Assembly (NCBI RefSeq): GCF_949628215.1 | Contig: NC_134277.1 | Location: forward strand, 127,519,463-127,583,462 | Source: Phalacrocorax aristotelis | Taxonomy: Eukaryota > Chordata > Aves > Suliformes > Phalacrocoracidae | Direction of reading: 5' to 3' | Length of the DNA stretch: 64,000 nucleotides | Part shown: positions 17,012 through 27,045 of the stretch, in pieces | How the letters are laid out: each line of letters begins with the position of its first letter | Position numbering within the stretch: position 1 is the first letter of the stretch | Translations under genes and position numbers: made by a program | Notes under the pieces: model-generated | The model's database searches: none | The model's input: the letters and a program-made list of their open reading frames with translations, nothing else | What the model was told of the DNA's origin: nothing

Positions 17012-17221
17012 ATGTTACGAAACCAAGACCATGACAAAAGAGCAGCATGTTGTGGATCTATCATTTTTATTCTTGGGACAGATTTTATTATTTTTGGAAC
17101 TATTACAAGACTTATGTTAAATATTGTGGATGATAAGAGGAAACAGACTCTTGGCAAACATGGAAAACCAATTACAGTGTATTACCCTATTCCCCTTCCA
17201 ATAAAGGAGGGGCGGCGCTGA
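17012..17221 (+). CDS. Weak candidate micropeptide (69 aa) with one hydrophobic segment
   Basis: An ATG-initiated frame of 69 codons. Residues about 12-29 (AACCGSIIFILGTDFIIFG) are hydrophobic enough for one membrane span. The flank after it is basic (DDKRKQ) and the C-terminus is proline-containing and ends KEGRR. I do not recognise the family. The frame lies just after CTAACAG (17004-17010), which could be a splice acceptor, although the pyrimidine tract is poor. A possible donor CAG|GTACAC at 17441 and a possible small exon at 17976-18042 lie downstream on the same strand. Frames of this length arise by chance in such DNA, so this is recorded only because of its composition and the nearby splice-like sites. 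Confidence 0.15.
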   Translation: MLRNQDHDKRAACCGSIIFILGTDFIIFGTITRLMLNIVDDKRKQTLGKHGKPITVYYPIPLPIKEGRR

Positions 17222-17975
17222 AAGTTTATTCTTTGCTTAGCAGCTGGAGGAGGTGGGGGGAGCGTTCCTGCTTTAGGATTGGCTTGAGGAAGGAGATTGT
17301 TGCTGGAGCGGCCTTACCGCGGGGGATCCAAGCTGGAGAAGGCAAAACCAGCATCTCCGCATTCAGTTGTGCCCCAGTCTAAAAATGTATGCTGTCGTCA
17401 TGGGAGCGCTGATCAAAGAAATCACTAGTCTATACCCTCAGGTACACTGTTCACTTAAAAATAAGTTTTTTAAAAGTTGTGTTTGGTTGCAAACTTCAGT
17501 ACTGCAACTCTCCCTGTCGTGGTGGTGAGTATTTCCGAAAACTTGTTCTGACAAATAAACTGGAATGCTTATCTGATACTCAGACATGGGATTTAACTGT
17601 GTGACGTAGAGGTGAAATAAGGCATAGGGAAAATCTGTTTGGAAGCCTGTTTAGAGGCCAGTCTACTACACTGTCTGTACAGCCATTTAAATTCCTATCC
17701 GGAGTTACAGTTCTTGTGAAATTGTCCATGGCAGCATGAATGTTGATGAATCAGTCCATTAATGTTCTCTGTGTTTTCTTCCACTCGCAGCACAGTTACG
17801 ACCTTCTTTAAAGAGTCAGAGGGATAAATGTTTATATTGGGCAGAATCTTGCTGATGGTTGGGACTAGTGTACATTTGGTGTAAATTATAGCAGGCTCTA
17901 ATTAGCCTTTCTTACTTAAGCGAAGCCCAGTACCACGTGTCAGACTAACTGAAACTGACTGTTTACTTTTCCTAG

Positions 17976-18042
17976 AGTTACACACAAAATACTGGAAGGC
18001 AAGAAAATCCCTAAGCGAGAGGCCAGCTCAGAAGAGACCAAG
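17976..18042 (+). other. Possible 67-base exon between consensus-like splice sites
   Basis: The sequence is bounded by ACTTTTCCTAG (acceptor, ending 17975) and ACCAAG|GTACAA (donor). It is open in two of three + strand frames; one reads VTHKILEGKKIPKREASSEE. Joined in phase 0 to the donor at 17441 it hits a stop after 12 codons. I do not recognise it, and it may be non-coding or not an exon at all. Confidence 0.15.
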
Positions 18043-20690
18043 GTACAATTCTACCAATTGTCAATTTAACATCATCCAGGTTAAAATAGCCAAGTAAACA
18101 GGATGCTCTCAGATTTGTGGCTTGGGAAAACATCTTCAGATGCATGAAACGTTTGAAATAATGCAACTTAGAAAACAGTTAAATAAGAAGGGTACTGAGG
18201 AAGGCAAAAACCCATGGGGTTGCTGGCTGTCTCCCATGAAGGCTGTTGGTTTAGGAAGCGCTACCCGGCAGCTGAACGCTGCCACCTACGTCTGGGAAGG
18301 CGCTGCTGCTCCTGCTCGAGAAGCGTAGCGCTGGGCTGGCTGTGAGGAAGGAGCTTTTGAGTTTGGGCGCCCTATTGCCAGGTGGGTGTTGGCACTGCTA
18401 GGACGGGAGCTGAGGCGGCTTCCAGAATTTGAGGACGTGTATGTGTGCTTTAAGGAGGACAGGTGGGAACAGAACAGCAGTGGAGGGCCTGGGGGAAATT
18501 AACTTGTTAAGTGCTGGCTCAAAAAATACCTGTCTGGGATCACTGTATGCAAATGCAGAAAAGCTTTGTCTTGAATGGAGTTGGAAGCAGGTTTTTTTTT
18601 TCTATGATATTTTAATTTGTGAGGACCTTACTTGTGGGTTGCTGGTTAGGTTCATGTCAAACGTACTCGAGACAGAGAATACCAGGACAAAAAAGAATTT
18701 GTTTCTGGTATCCCTGAGAGCTAACCCAGCACCTCTAAGCAAAGTGTGACTGACATACCTAAACTAACTGGTCACCGACGAAGGTCTGTCAGCATCAGTG
18801 GTGTACAAAAATCTCGCGGGCAGGCTGTGCGGATTCTCCTTGCCTCATGTGGTTCAACTCTGATCTCCCAAGTAAAACATTCTTGGACAGTAACTAAAAT
18901 GCCTGCGGTGCCTCCCACAGCTGTTTCTATGAAGCAGAAATGAAGTTTGTGAAGTAAAATAGCTGCAGTATTGCAATTCTGACTGAGGTGTCTTTCTTTG
19001 AAGTTACACGGCTTTATATATAGAAAAGGGCATCATTACCGCTGAAGAAAATCTAGCTTATACAGTTAAGTCACAGCACTGGCCTGCAGGACTGACCACC
19101 GTGCACCAGAAATTAATACTTCGGCATTTTCTCTGGATTCCTATCCAGGTCTCAGTCTGTTTTATTTCCAGTCTCCAAAGCTCTGTGTCTTGTTTCTTGT
19201 ATATTTCTTCACATCTTCTCTTCCTTTTTGTTACTTCTCCCACCTTTTCCTTTCCTAGTTGTTTTGGGGGTGTGTGTCTGTTTGGGGGGAATGATTCAAG
19301 GAAAGGAGCAGCATATTTTCAGAAGAATAGGGAACTGTAAGAGCTTTATTAACTGTCACTGGTAAAAAAAGCTTTAGTTTGTCCGCTTTGGACGAAGAGA
19401 TGTTTCCTTATAACGATGCTACTATATAAATTTAACATATAGGTAGTTGGTCACAGACCCACCTATTTAGCTCTGCTGAGGGTGCGGGAGAGGTACGGGA
19501 TGTGTGAGGAAGCTGGCCGAGCTGTGCCTGGTGTAGGCGTGCTGCAGAAGGCTGGATAGCCATAGCTGGCAGTACGAACCCTGGGCACGGAGGGCTAGGC
19601 TGAAGGTTTGCCTTACTGACAGGCCTGCGGGGAGGCCACTACACCCTCTCTCCTCAGTCATCTGCTGGCAGTAGAAAGGCTTCAGTACAAACACAGAAAA
19701 GAAATGTAGTTGCCGGTCAGCAAATTTTTTTGGCTGAACGCAATCTGAGCAGTGGAGGTTTTTTGTTTGTTTTGGGCTTTATTTTGAAGGTGTACGTAAC
19801 TTTATTCCGTCCTACTGGCTTTCCAGTTTAATGCAGTTGCTATGCAAGGTGCAAAGCAGTTCTTCAATGTCAGATGAGCTCTTAAGTTCTAAAGTTAGTG
19901 TTGCCCATCAAATGCAAAGAGGATCCATTTAGGGTTGCAGTAAAGGAAAAGCTGCTACTGAAACTATTGCCTCGTGAGCCAAGGAAGAAGCGTGCTTGCT
20001 GCAGGAAGGTGGAGACCTCTCTTGTTATCTGGGTGCTGGGAGCCAGTCGGTTAGAGCTGTCTCTTCCTGCTCCACAAGGACCTAGGCTCTCTTTGAGGTA
20101 TGCAAAGCAGCAATGCGATACTCCCCAGGCTTATCAGCCGCTATCAGCTGGATCTGCTGTTTGCTCCAGACTCCACCTTTGCTTGGAAAGCGCTTGCAAT
20201 TTCATGAGGTAATTCTTCCTCCCAGCGCTGTGGCTTGTTACGACGACCATGTGCTCCTGACTACCATAAGCCAGGACAGAAAATGAAAAAAAAGCCTACC
20301 CCAATATCCACGTGCCTAACTTCCCCTTTCTCCCTGCCGCTGGGGAAGGCTGTTGTGCTTCACACACTTTCACCTTTGCCAGTGTGACAGCAGTCAATGC
20401 GGTGGGGATGGCGGGAGGCCAGAACACCGCAGCCCAAGCTGAGCTATCCGCCCGCCACCCTGGTGCACCGGGGCTTGCCCACTCCGCAGCCGAGGCCGGT
20501 GCAGCCGCAGGCGTGAGGTAAAAACCTGTTCGGTTGGGGCTGAGGCCTCCGTGGTTGCTCTGGGGCTGATGTAAAACTGCGTTGTTTGGGTTTAGCTCGG
20601 ACTGATTAGGAACAGGCCCAGACTAACGTACCATAAATACCTATTAAACCGAAATAAATAAGCCCCCACGTAGACTTAAGTTAAACGGGT
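18043..20690. other. Intergenic region; no gene recognised
   Basis: Mixed-composition DNA whose GC content rises toward the CpG island at its right edge. Open frames of up to about 106 codons occur on + but show no domain, signal peptide or splice context that I can support. Confidence 0.6.
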
Positions 20691-20705
20691 GCGGGAGCGG
20701 CGGCA

Positions 20706-20743
20706 GGCCCCGCATGCGGCTGCCGGCCCCGCATGCGGCTGCC
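20706..20743 (+). repeat. Perfect 19-bp tandem duplication with NRF1-like palindromes
   Basis: The unit at 20706-20724 is repeated exactly at 20725-20743. Each copy contains the palindrome CCGCATGCGG, whose CGCATGCG core matches the central part of the NRF1 consensus. The copies are 19 bp apart, close to two helical turns. Confidence 0.85.
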
Positions 20744-20978
20744 CCAACGGAGTCCGGCCCTGATGGGGCGTCCCGCCGGGTCTCGGCAAGGGGCCCCCGA
20801 GGCCCTCCCGCCCGGCCGCGACGGGCTGGGGCAGCCGGGCCGGGTCGCTTCCCCGCGCCGGGAGCGGAGGGCACAGGCCAGCACCCACCACGCTCCACTC
20901 CGCGGCGGTACCGGTATGGGGGAAAAGGTGCTGCTGGAGGGAGGGGGGCGGGACGCGATTGAGGGGGCGGCGCTTGTC

Positions 20979-21004
20979 ATTGGCCGGCGGCCGTGCCCAA
21001 TCAG
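20979..21004. promoter_or_regulatory. Pair of opposed CCAAT boxes
   Basis: ATTGG at 20979-20983 (CCAAT on the - strand) and CCAATCAG at 20997-21004 on the + strand sit about 13 bases apart inside the orphan island. CCAAT is bound by NF-Y. Opposed pairs are common in divergent promoters. Confidence 0.6.
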
Positions 21005-21706
21005 CGCGGCCGTGCCGCCACCGTCAGGGGAAGGAAAGCCCGGCCGCGGTGACGTCGGGCGGAGTCGGGGGGGAGGGGCGGCCGCCCCCGCGACCGTAGC
21101 GGCGGGAGGGGTTGGGCGGGGCGGGGGTTCCCCGGGGGGGGAGGGGCGGGCCGTACCGGGCCGGTGCCTCCCTCGCAGCCCTGGGGGGGATGGGGAGTGG
21201 CCCGGGAGCTGAGCGCGGCCGTCGCCACGGCAACCTCGGGCCCGCGGGGGGAGGGGCTGCAATTTACACCACCCCACCCCCCACGCGGATCCCCCGTCCC
21301 CGGCTGCTGGCCGGTCCCCGCCGCCCCAAGGGGCCGCTCCGAGCAGCGCGGGCGCGTGGGCACCGGCGCGCTGGGCCGCGGCCCTGTGAGGGGGTGACCC
21401 GGGGCGGCTGGCTGGCGGTGACCCTCGGCTGGGGCCGGGGCGGGATCTTCGGGACCCCTTCCCCGATCTGCTCCCGGATCCCCCCGAGGCGCTGCGTCGG
21501 CCTGTGCCCGCGGCGCCCGCACAAGCCTGGCTGGGCGTCCCGCGGCGGTTTCTGTGACAGGTAGCGGTAGCTCGAAGGAACGGCCCGAGGTTTCGGGCCT
21601 GGTTAAGCCGACCCCGCCGGGAGGCGACGCGTGGCTCGCGCCTCCAAGGGCGCTGCGCAGGAGCGCGCCCAAAGCTCAGGCCGGCAAAGAAGGTTGACCC
21701 TTAAAA

Positions 21707-21712
21707 GGTGAG
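21707..21712 (+). other. Candidate first-exon splice donor of the orphan-island transcript
   Basis: TTAAAAG|GTGAGATTT is a near-consensus donor (exon end 21707) at the downstream edge of the CpG island. A less good donor ACAG|GTAGCG lies near 21561. The exon would start somewhere after about 21000 and is non-coding as far as I can tell. Confidence 0.3.
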
Positions 21713-24700
21713 ATTTCCTGCTGGAGCCCGAGCGCCGACAGGCGTGAGGCGCCCGCTCCGAACCGAGAGGAAGGGGCGCGAAGTGAGGTCAGCGCTTTGT
21801 ACACGGCGCCCGATCCCCTGGCGTTACAACAGCCGCGGCAGCTGGTGGCACATTGAAGCCAGGCCGCTTCTTCAGACCATCCCGGGGGACTTTCCTTGCT
21901 GCTGCATTTGCCTGTTCCAACGAACGCTTGCTGCACGCAGCCTCGCTGGCGGTGTGCGTTCTCCCCTTGCTGCGTCAGCGTGGAGCCACGCGGCTCTGTG
22001 AGTGCAAGGAGACGTGGGAGGGCTGTGTGAGGAGTGACTTCAGCAGTAAAACTATTCCCTGCAACCTGGTGCAGGGTTTCTTGTGGTCACTGCAAGGGCA
22101 GCCCAGCCTGCGGCTCCCCCTTCCTTCCCCCGCAGAAGCTGCCTGGAGCCCGTCCCAGAGTCCCTCCTCTGACCCAGCTCCAGCTGAAGCCTTGCCGGCC
22201 TGGCTGGTGTATCAAGCCAGCTCTGCGACTGGCTATTTACAGTGAAGACACAACATAGCTATTCTGCTTAGAAAAATAATAGGAAAGTTGAGGGGTTTAA
22301 CTTCTCTCACTGCATTTTACTATTTATAATGCTATCCCCGAAATAATTTCAACTTATTACATTGAAAAGTTACCACAGTGGAGGAAGAACGCTTTATTTC
22401 ACTTTATTTTTGTACTTGGCAAAATGAAGGTGAAAAAAGAAGCAGTGAGGTAAATATTTTGATCTTTAATTGGTTAGACAATTGAACTTTGATGCCTGTA
22501 AATTTTTTTCACAGCATTAGCAACAAGTAAACATTTTTACTCTCACCTATTTTACTTGTGAATGCAGCAACAATCTCTCTGGGTTTTATCTCTCTGCACA
22601 TGCCTTCTGTACTGATAAAGGCGTTAATTTTAGTATGATCAAGACTGGCCTCATCTAGAGGAAAAAAAAAAAACCATAGAGAAAACGGGAATTCCCCATA
22701 AAGTCAACTTTTTGTTAATTAAAGTCTTCTGTGGATGATTCCTTACTAAATACGATGCTTTGACAGTAAAGTTTCATCTTACAGAGATAAAATACCCGTT
22801 TCTTATTGCTCTAAATCTTAACACCCAGGGACGTGCTTAGAAGTTGGCAGTGGGCATAGTCGGTATTTGCCTGGACGGCTCCTTCAGTTTTAATTTGCTT
22901 TTTGGACGGGTAGAGCCCACCACAGGCATGCCTGGACGTTTGGCCCTTCTGAGCAGTTTGTCATTGAGGAGGCAGATAACTAAACTGCAAACTCAAAGCA
23001 AAACCGTTTCAACGCTCACAGATGAACACCTCTTCTCCTTTTTTCTGACCTCCTGGTGTCCCTAGTTTAGGTGGGTTTAAATAAATGGAGAAATGCATTG
23101 CAATGCGTACCTTTAGGTACACACTAATAGTATGTATACACCGAAATCTATTTAATAGAAAGACAAGCAGCATCTGAAAAGCACATAAGCCTAATTGATT
23201 CCAGACACAACTGGCCTGGGTTTTGTTTCCTCTTATTCCAACTTTCTGACCTTGTAAAAATTATCTTGATTGTGTTATACTAAAACAAGGCCATGATCTG
23301 GCAAAACCACCACGTGTGCTAGTGCTGAGGGGTACTGAGTAAAGCGCTGTGTATGGAACAAATGTCGACAACATTAGGCCCCAAGTTCGTTTGTTTGTTT
23401 TCCTTTGCTTATATCTAATCATGGTGAAGCAATAGTCTCACTTCTGCTAAAAGCTGAATCTGGGTTTTCGTTTTTAAAGGGGGTGAAAAATGTGTAGTAA
23501 AACTTATGATTTGAGGTGAGTGATAGGCTTAAAATTCTTACAGCATTTAAAGCCATGGGGATTTTATGGCATTTAGACTAGGGGAAAGAACAGTGAGGGT
23601 TTAAAAATGTGTATCGCCTGTAATTTTTTCAGTACTTTTGTGTGTGTGTGTGTGTGTGGTTTTTTTTTTTTGGTAGACTGTTTCTAGGGATTGGTAGGAA
23701 AGTTGAAGGACCTAGTAGTGGCTTTGATGATAACCCTTCCGATACCGTTGTGCCTTTGTATAAATATGTAAAAAAGACCTAGGACAGCATAAAGCATTAG
23801 ATGTGGTGCTGTCTTTGGCGCTGGAGAACTTTGAAGTATAATTATATTTTCTGCTTGACAAAAATCTGAAGCCCAGGTACACTGATCCTTTTATTGCAAC
23901 AACTGCTGCTGCTTCTGTGTTTGGGAATCTGCGGCTTGCTAGCCTTAAACCTCTGTGAAGAGTTGTGACAGAAAAATGTCTTTCCAGCGCATTGAACTGA
24001 ACAGATGATCCCTCTCGTTATTCCTCTGAAGGCTCTCCTGGTTTTTTTTTTCCTCAGGATCAAGAATAAACCATGTATTTGTGCTTTTGTCAGCAGGGCT
24101 CCCACGGGGCAATCCTTGTAAGCACTGGGATTGCCTTTTTGGTAGTGAGGAGGCTTATAAAAAGCAGCTCCAGGTGGAAGTGGCCTTTTCCTGCTCCTCC
24201 CTCCATCCTGCTGCAATTCCCTTTCATCCAGGCCCTGGGAACTACCTGCCTTTCAGACTAACCTACAAATGTAGGAGGGTTTTGGTCACTTGGCCAAAGT
24301 ATTAAGATATCTACCTTTTACTTACATTGTTTCATTGACATGTAAATGTTTTGGGGAGCTTCCTTATATATAATTTAGCCCATCAACTTACAGTGGTCAT
24401 GCAACAGCAAATGTAACTTAAATTTTTTAAGCTTTTATATGTCATGAAACTTGGTTTCTAAGAAGTTGGCACGAATAAGGCTGCCACCTTGTTTGGGCTT
24501 TTTAGCTCCCTTGCCAGCCTTCCTTGTTTCCCTACAGAATGCAAGGTGGCCATGGTGTACTGTAGATAATTTATTGAACACAAAAACCTGACAGCGTACG
24601 CAGTGTTCTGACCCAAACGTCAGGTTGGTAACCTACTACACCAAAGATTAAACAGTAAATATCAGTGCTACTGTATCTGTTGTCTTTATCTTCTAGCAAC

Positions 24701-24990
24701 TGTTTTACATCTTTTCTGTGAAGCTGTAGAAGAGGGTGAAGTAAAATCCTGCCAGTTTAGAAGCAGTGATATCTGGGATACCACTTGATCTGTGATCTTG
24801 ATAGCAGTGGTCTGTGCTCTCAGTGCAAAAAAACCAGCATGTTCTGGCTTGCGTTTTTTAAGAGTGAAAAGAGTTGGTCCATAGCTTAAAAGTTGCACCG
24901 TTCAGTGCAGCCGTTCTTAGTGTGCGGCCTGCGAAGTGTTACCTGTGGGGTTACAGATGCAGCGCACATCCTCTCCCTCCTCTGCCACCA
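21711..24990. other. Intergenic region; no gene recognised
   Basis: The GC content falls quickly after the island. Up to about 22250 the DNA is still moderately GC-rich with chance frames. Beyond that it is AT-rich. A TG-dinucleotide tract is at 23639-23658, followed by a T run. I see no conserved domain in any frame. Confidence 0.6.
23639..23671 (+). repeat. (TG)n microsatellite followed by a T run
   Basis: About nine TG units at 23639-23658 followed by about twelve T to 23671. This is a simple repeat and likely length-polymorphic. Confidence 0.9.
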
Positions 24991-25250
24991 CAAGGTGAAG
25001 ACATGAGGTCTTCCTGCCTTAACTGAAATAAGCAGGTCCCGTCCATCTGCCAAGAATGTACAATAAATATAATGATCGTGTAAGTTGATTGTGATATCCA
25101 AAGTATAAACAAACTTGGGCATCGAAAAGGTGAGTTTCTGGCAGGTTTCCAGGGGAGCTGCCTCAGCGCTGCAGAGCTGAAGTGTTCCTCTTTAAGGGTA
25201 AGGCAAATTTTTTAGCTATTTACACAGGACAGAAGCAGAAAAGGTGTAGA

Positions 25251-25430
25251 ATGGAGGGGTACGAAATGAGGTGTCTGCTGCTGCTGGTGGTGGTGCTTTT
25301 AACACTGACCTGTGGCTCTAGATGTATTCCTTCACCATTGGCACTCAGCGGTATTGAACACCTCTACTTCCACATCAGTGCGAATGACAATACGCATCTC
25401 GTGGAATCAGATCTAACGTTTCTCCTGTGA
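25251..25430 (+). CDS. Weak candidate secreted micropeptide exon (signal-peptide-like, 59 aa)
   Basis: From ATG 25251 (or the internal ATG at 25266) the frame begins MEGYEMRCLLLLVVVLLTLT, which has a basic/polar start, a leucine-valine core of about 13 residues and a following CGSRC. That is a textbook signal-peptide shape. The frame then runs to a TGA ending at 25430. It lies just downstream of a strong donor AAAAG|GTGAGT at 25129/25130 and upstream of two plausible exons at 25601-25662 and from 25994. I do not recognise the protein. The phases of the neighbouring exons do not join cleanly to it: the 62-base exon is open in only one frame. It may be the first coding exon of an unknown secreted protein, a remnant, or chance. 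Confidence 0.2.
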   Translation: MEGYEMRCLLLLVVVLLTLTCGSRCIPSPLALSGIEHLYFHISANDNTHLVESDLTFLL

Positions 25431-25600
25431 AATATGTGAAGTGAGGTGTTCCTCTATCTGTAAGCTGGTATTATCAGAGTATGTTTTGTTAAATTCAGTT
25501 TACACGTAATATTTGTAAGATTCAATTAACAGTGCGTTGTTTTAAATACTTTGATGATCAAACTCTTCTTAGCCAGGCAATTGTTTTTTTTTTCTTGCAG

Positions 25601-25662
25601 TGGAGTGCTGTGCAAGGGAGGCGTGTTTGTCTGGATTGTGAGAAACTGTGAAGATCGTACAA
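25601..25662 (+). other. Possible 62-base exon with strong splice sites
   Basis: The acceptor is a T-run ending TTTCTTGCAG at 25600, and the donor is ACAA|GTAAGT at 25662/25663, both close to consensus. Only one frame is open, reading GVLCKGGVFVWIVRNCEDRT. Continued into the next acceptor at 25993, that frame reaches TAA at about 26121. A 62-base length shifts phase, so inclusion or skipping would change the downstream frame. No homologue is recognised. Confidence 0.3.
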
Positions 25663-25993
25663 GTAAGTTTAAGCCTTTACATGTTTGCTGAATGTACTTT
25701 TTGAACAACCCAGGACCCACAGTACAGTGCCAATGCAGGCTACGGTGTGAGCATGTTATCCTTTTCCTCCATATTATCCTGTTTCCATACAGTATTGATT
25801 CATATTTGGTTTTAGCCCATCTCTTCCAGTGTTCTGTGCCAATGAAATGAAGAGCACAGCGGACAACTTTGCTATTCTGTCCTGGCAGAAATCTGATAAG
25901 CTTTAAACTTGACTGTATGTGAGACTATTTTCTGGGGTGGGTCTGAAATAGTGAAAGGAACAATTTATTTTACTTTTTCTCCTCTCTGTAAAG

Positions 25994-26308
25994 GTACAGT
26001 GTTATGGATGTCCCTATATCCTTCTGAAACTAAATTTTCGACACTTGCCCTTCTGGAGAGAGGGAGGAAAAGACAGAGAGGGAGGAGAGAGGCAGAAAAG
26101 ATGTCACCAATTACTCTGCTGTAAGGCACCGAGACACTACTGTGGTAAATGTGGCGTAAGAAAACACGAAGAATATGGACTGATGCAATGCAGATGTATG
26201 CAGAATAAGAAATGTCTCAATTACACCAAGCCGGGAGGATGGAGACTGCTATGGATGATCAGCTCAGAAATCAAAATGAACTTAAATGCAGAAGTGAAAT
26301 TCAATTAA
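25994..26308 (+). CDS. Weak candidate terminal exon encoding a cysteine-rich, possibly secreted domain
   Basis: After a good acceptor (pyrimidine tract then GTAAAG, ending 25993) one frame is open for 104 codons to TAA. It starts VQCYGCPYILL and carries ten cysteines. The last eight are spaced C-x4-CC-x6-C-x2-C-x12-C-x-C-x5-C (from RCHQLLCCKAPRHYCGKC to CRCMQNKKCLNY), which resembles a small disulfide-bonded domain. A purine-rich low-complexity stretch (about 26055-26100, GGA/AGA) interrupts it and argues for caution. A donor-like AAG|GTAGGT follows at about 26338. I cannot name a family. Together with the signal-peptide-like frame at 25251 it could be a fast-evolving secreted peptide gene, but exon phases are unresolved. 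Confidence 0.2.
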   Translation, partial: VQCYGCPYILLKLNFRHLPFWREGGKDREGGERQKRCHQLLCCKAPRHYCGKCGVRKHEEYGLMQCRCMQNKKCLNYTKPGGWRLLWMISSEIKMNLNAEVKFN

Positions 26309-26589
26309 AACAATCTTCAATTTCTTGCAGAAATCAAGGTAGGTGGTTATCGGGTTTGTAGAGAATCACTAACAAAATAGAGAGGGACAATGCAACACTT
26401 TTGCAAAATGCAGTGCTCTCTTAGGATTTATCAATAGGTGGCATATGTAAGTCATAGAGAAAGATGTAAAGATGACTCCACTAAGTGCTGGTAAGTGCCT
26501 CAACTGCAGCATTGCCTTCGGTTTCATGTTCTATGCTGAAAAATAAAGTGCAGGATGGGGCAAGAAAAAATAAGAGTAGAATATAAAAG

Positions 26590-27045
26590 GAAACGGTGAA
26601 GGAAGGGAGGATCCTGAGCCTGAAATATAATATTTAGAGGGAATTGGATAAATTTTCCAGTGTGTAAAAGGTTAAAAGAGGTTTGATCAACTGTTTTTAG
26701 ATTCTGGGGGAAAAGATGGGATAAATCAGATCTGTACAGAGTGAAGATGCCTCGCACTGGATATTAGGAGTGTGGGAGGATGATTTAAACTGGATATTAG
26801 GAGTGGGGGGAGAAGCAACAACAACTTTTAAATCGTTACAGTGAAATTCCAGAACAAGCTACTTAGGAAGCTGGGGTATCTGCTCACGGAGGGTTTCTAA
26901 GAACAGGTTAGACAAACATCTGTTGGGGATTGGGGCTACTTTACCCTGTCTTTGTGCGGCCGGGGGGGACACCAGATGGTCTTTTCAGATCCCTCCCAGT
27001 CCCCTTCCTAGACGTTTACCAAGCAGGGAGGGGAGTGGACTTCAG
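26590..27045 (+). mobile_element. CR1-type LINE 3' end, sense orientation, degraded
   Basis: The sequence around 26755-27045 follows the order of the CR1 3'UTR as I know it: CTGGATATTAGGAG (the 'gctggatgttagg' block), a run with AATTCCAGAACAAGC, then ACAAACATCTGTTGGGGAT and AGATGGTCTTTTCAGATCCC. The divergence shows an old copy. It contains a direct duplication of CTGGATATTAGGAGTG, about 33 bases apart. The left boundary is approximate, and the typical short 3' terminal repeat is not recognisable. Confidence 0.7.

Larger units (their letters stand above)
20690..21710. promoter_or_regulatory. Orphan CpG island, candidate (possibly bidirectional) promoter
   Basis: About 1 kb of very GC- and CpG-rich DNA lies between RAB2A and the CHD7 island. 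It contains two opposed CCAAT boxes (ATTGG at 20979-20983 and CCAATCAG at 20997-21004), GC boxes (GGGGCGGGG-type) around 21110-21150, a CRE-like TGACGTCG at 21050-21057, and tandem NRF1-like CGCATGCG sites at 20711 and 20730. Opposed NF-Y sites, NRF1 and CRE motifs are typical of housekeeping or divergent promoters. A strong donor AAAAG|GTGAGA follows on + at 21707/21708. I cannot link the island to a known protein gene. A lncRNA or an upstream alternative CHD7 start are both possible. Confidence 0.65.

Noticed and set aside
20681-21672. Open frames of 150-223 codons on both strands in the orphan CpG island
   Set aside because: Overlapping frames on both strands with Pro/Arg/Gly-rich products are what GC-rich island sequence gives by chance.
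24440-24560. Minus-strand stretch reading KGAKKPKQGGSLIRANF, at first looking like a basic ribosomal-type protein
   Set aside because: The frame is very short, no family could be named, and there are no convincing splice sites or retrocopy hallmarks around it.
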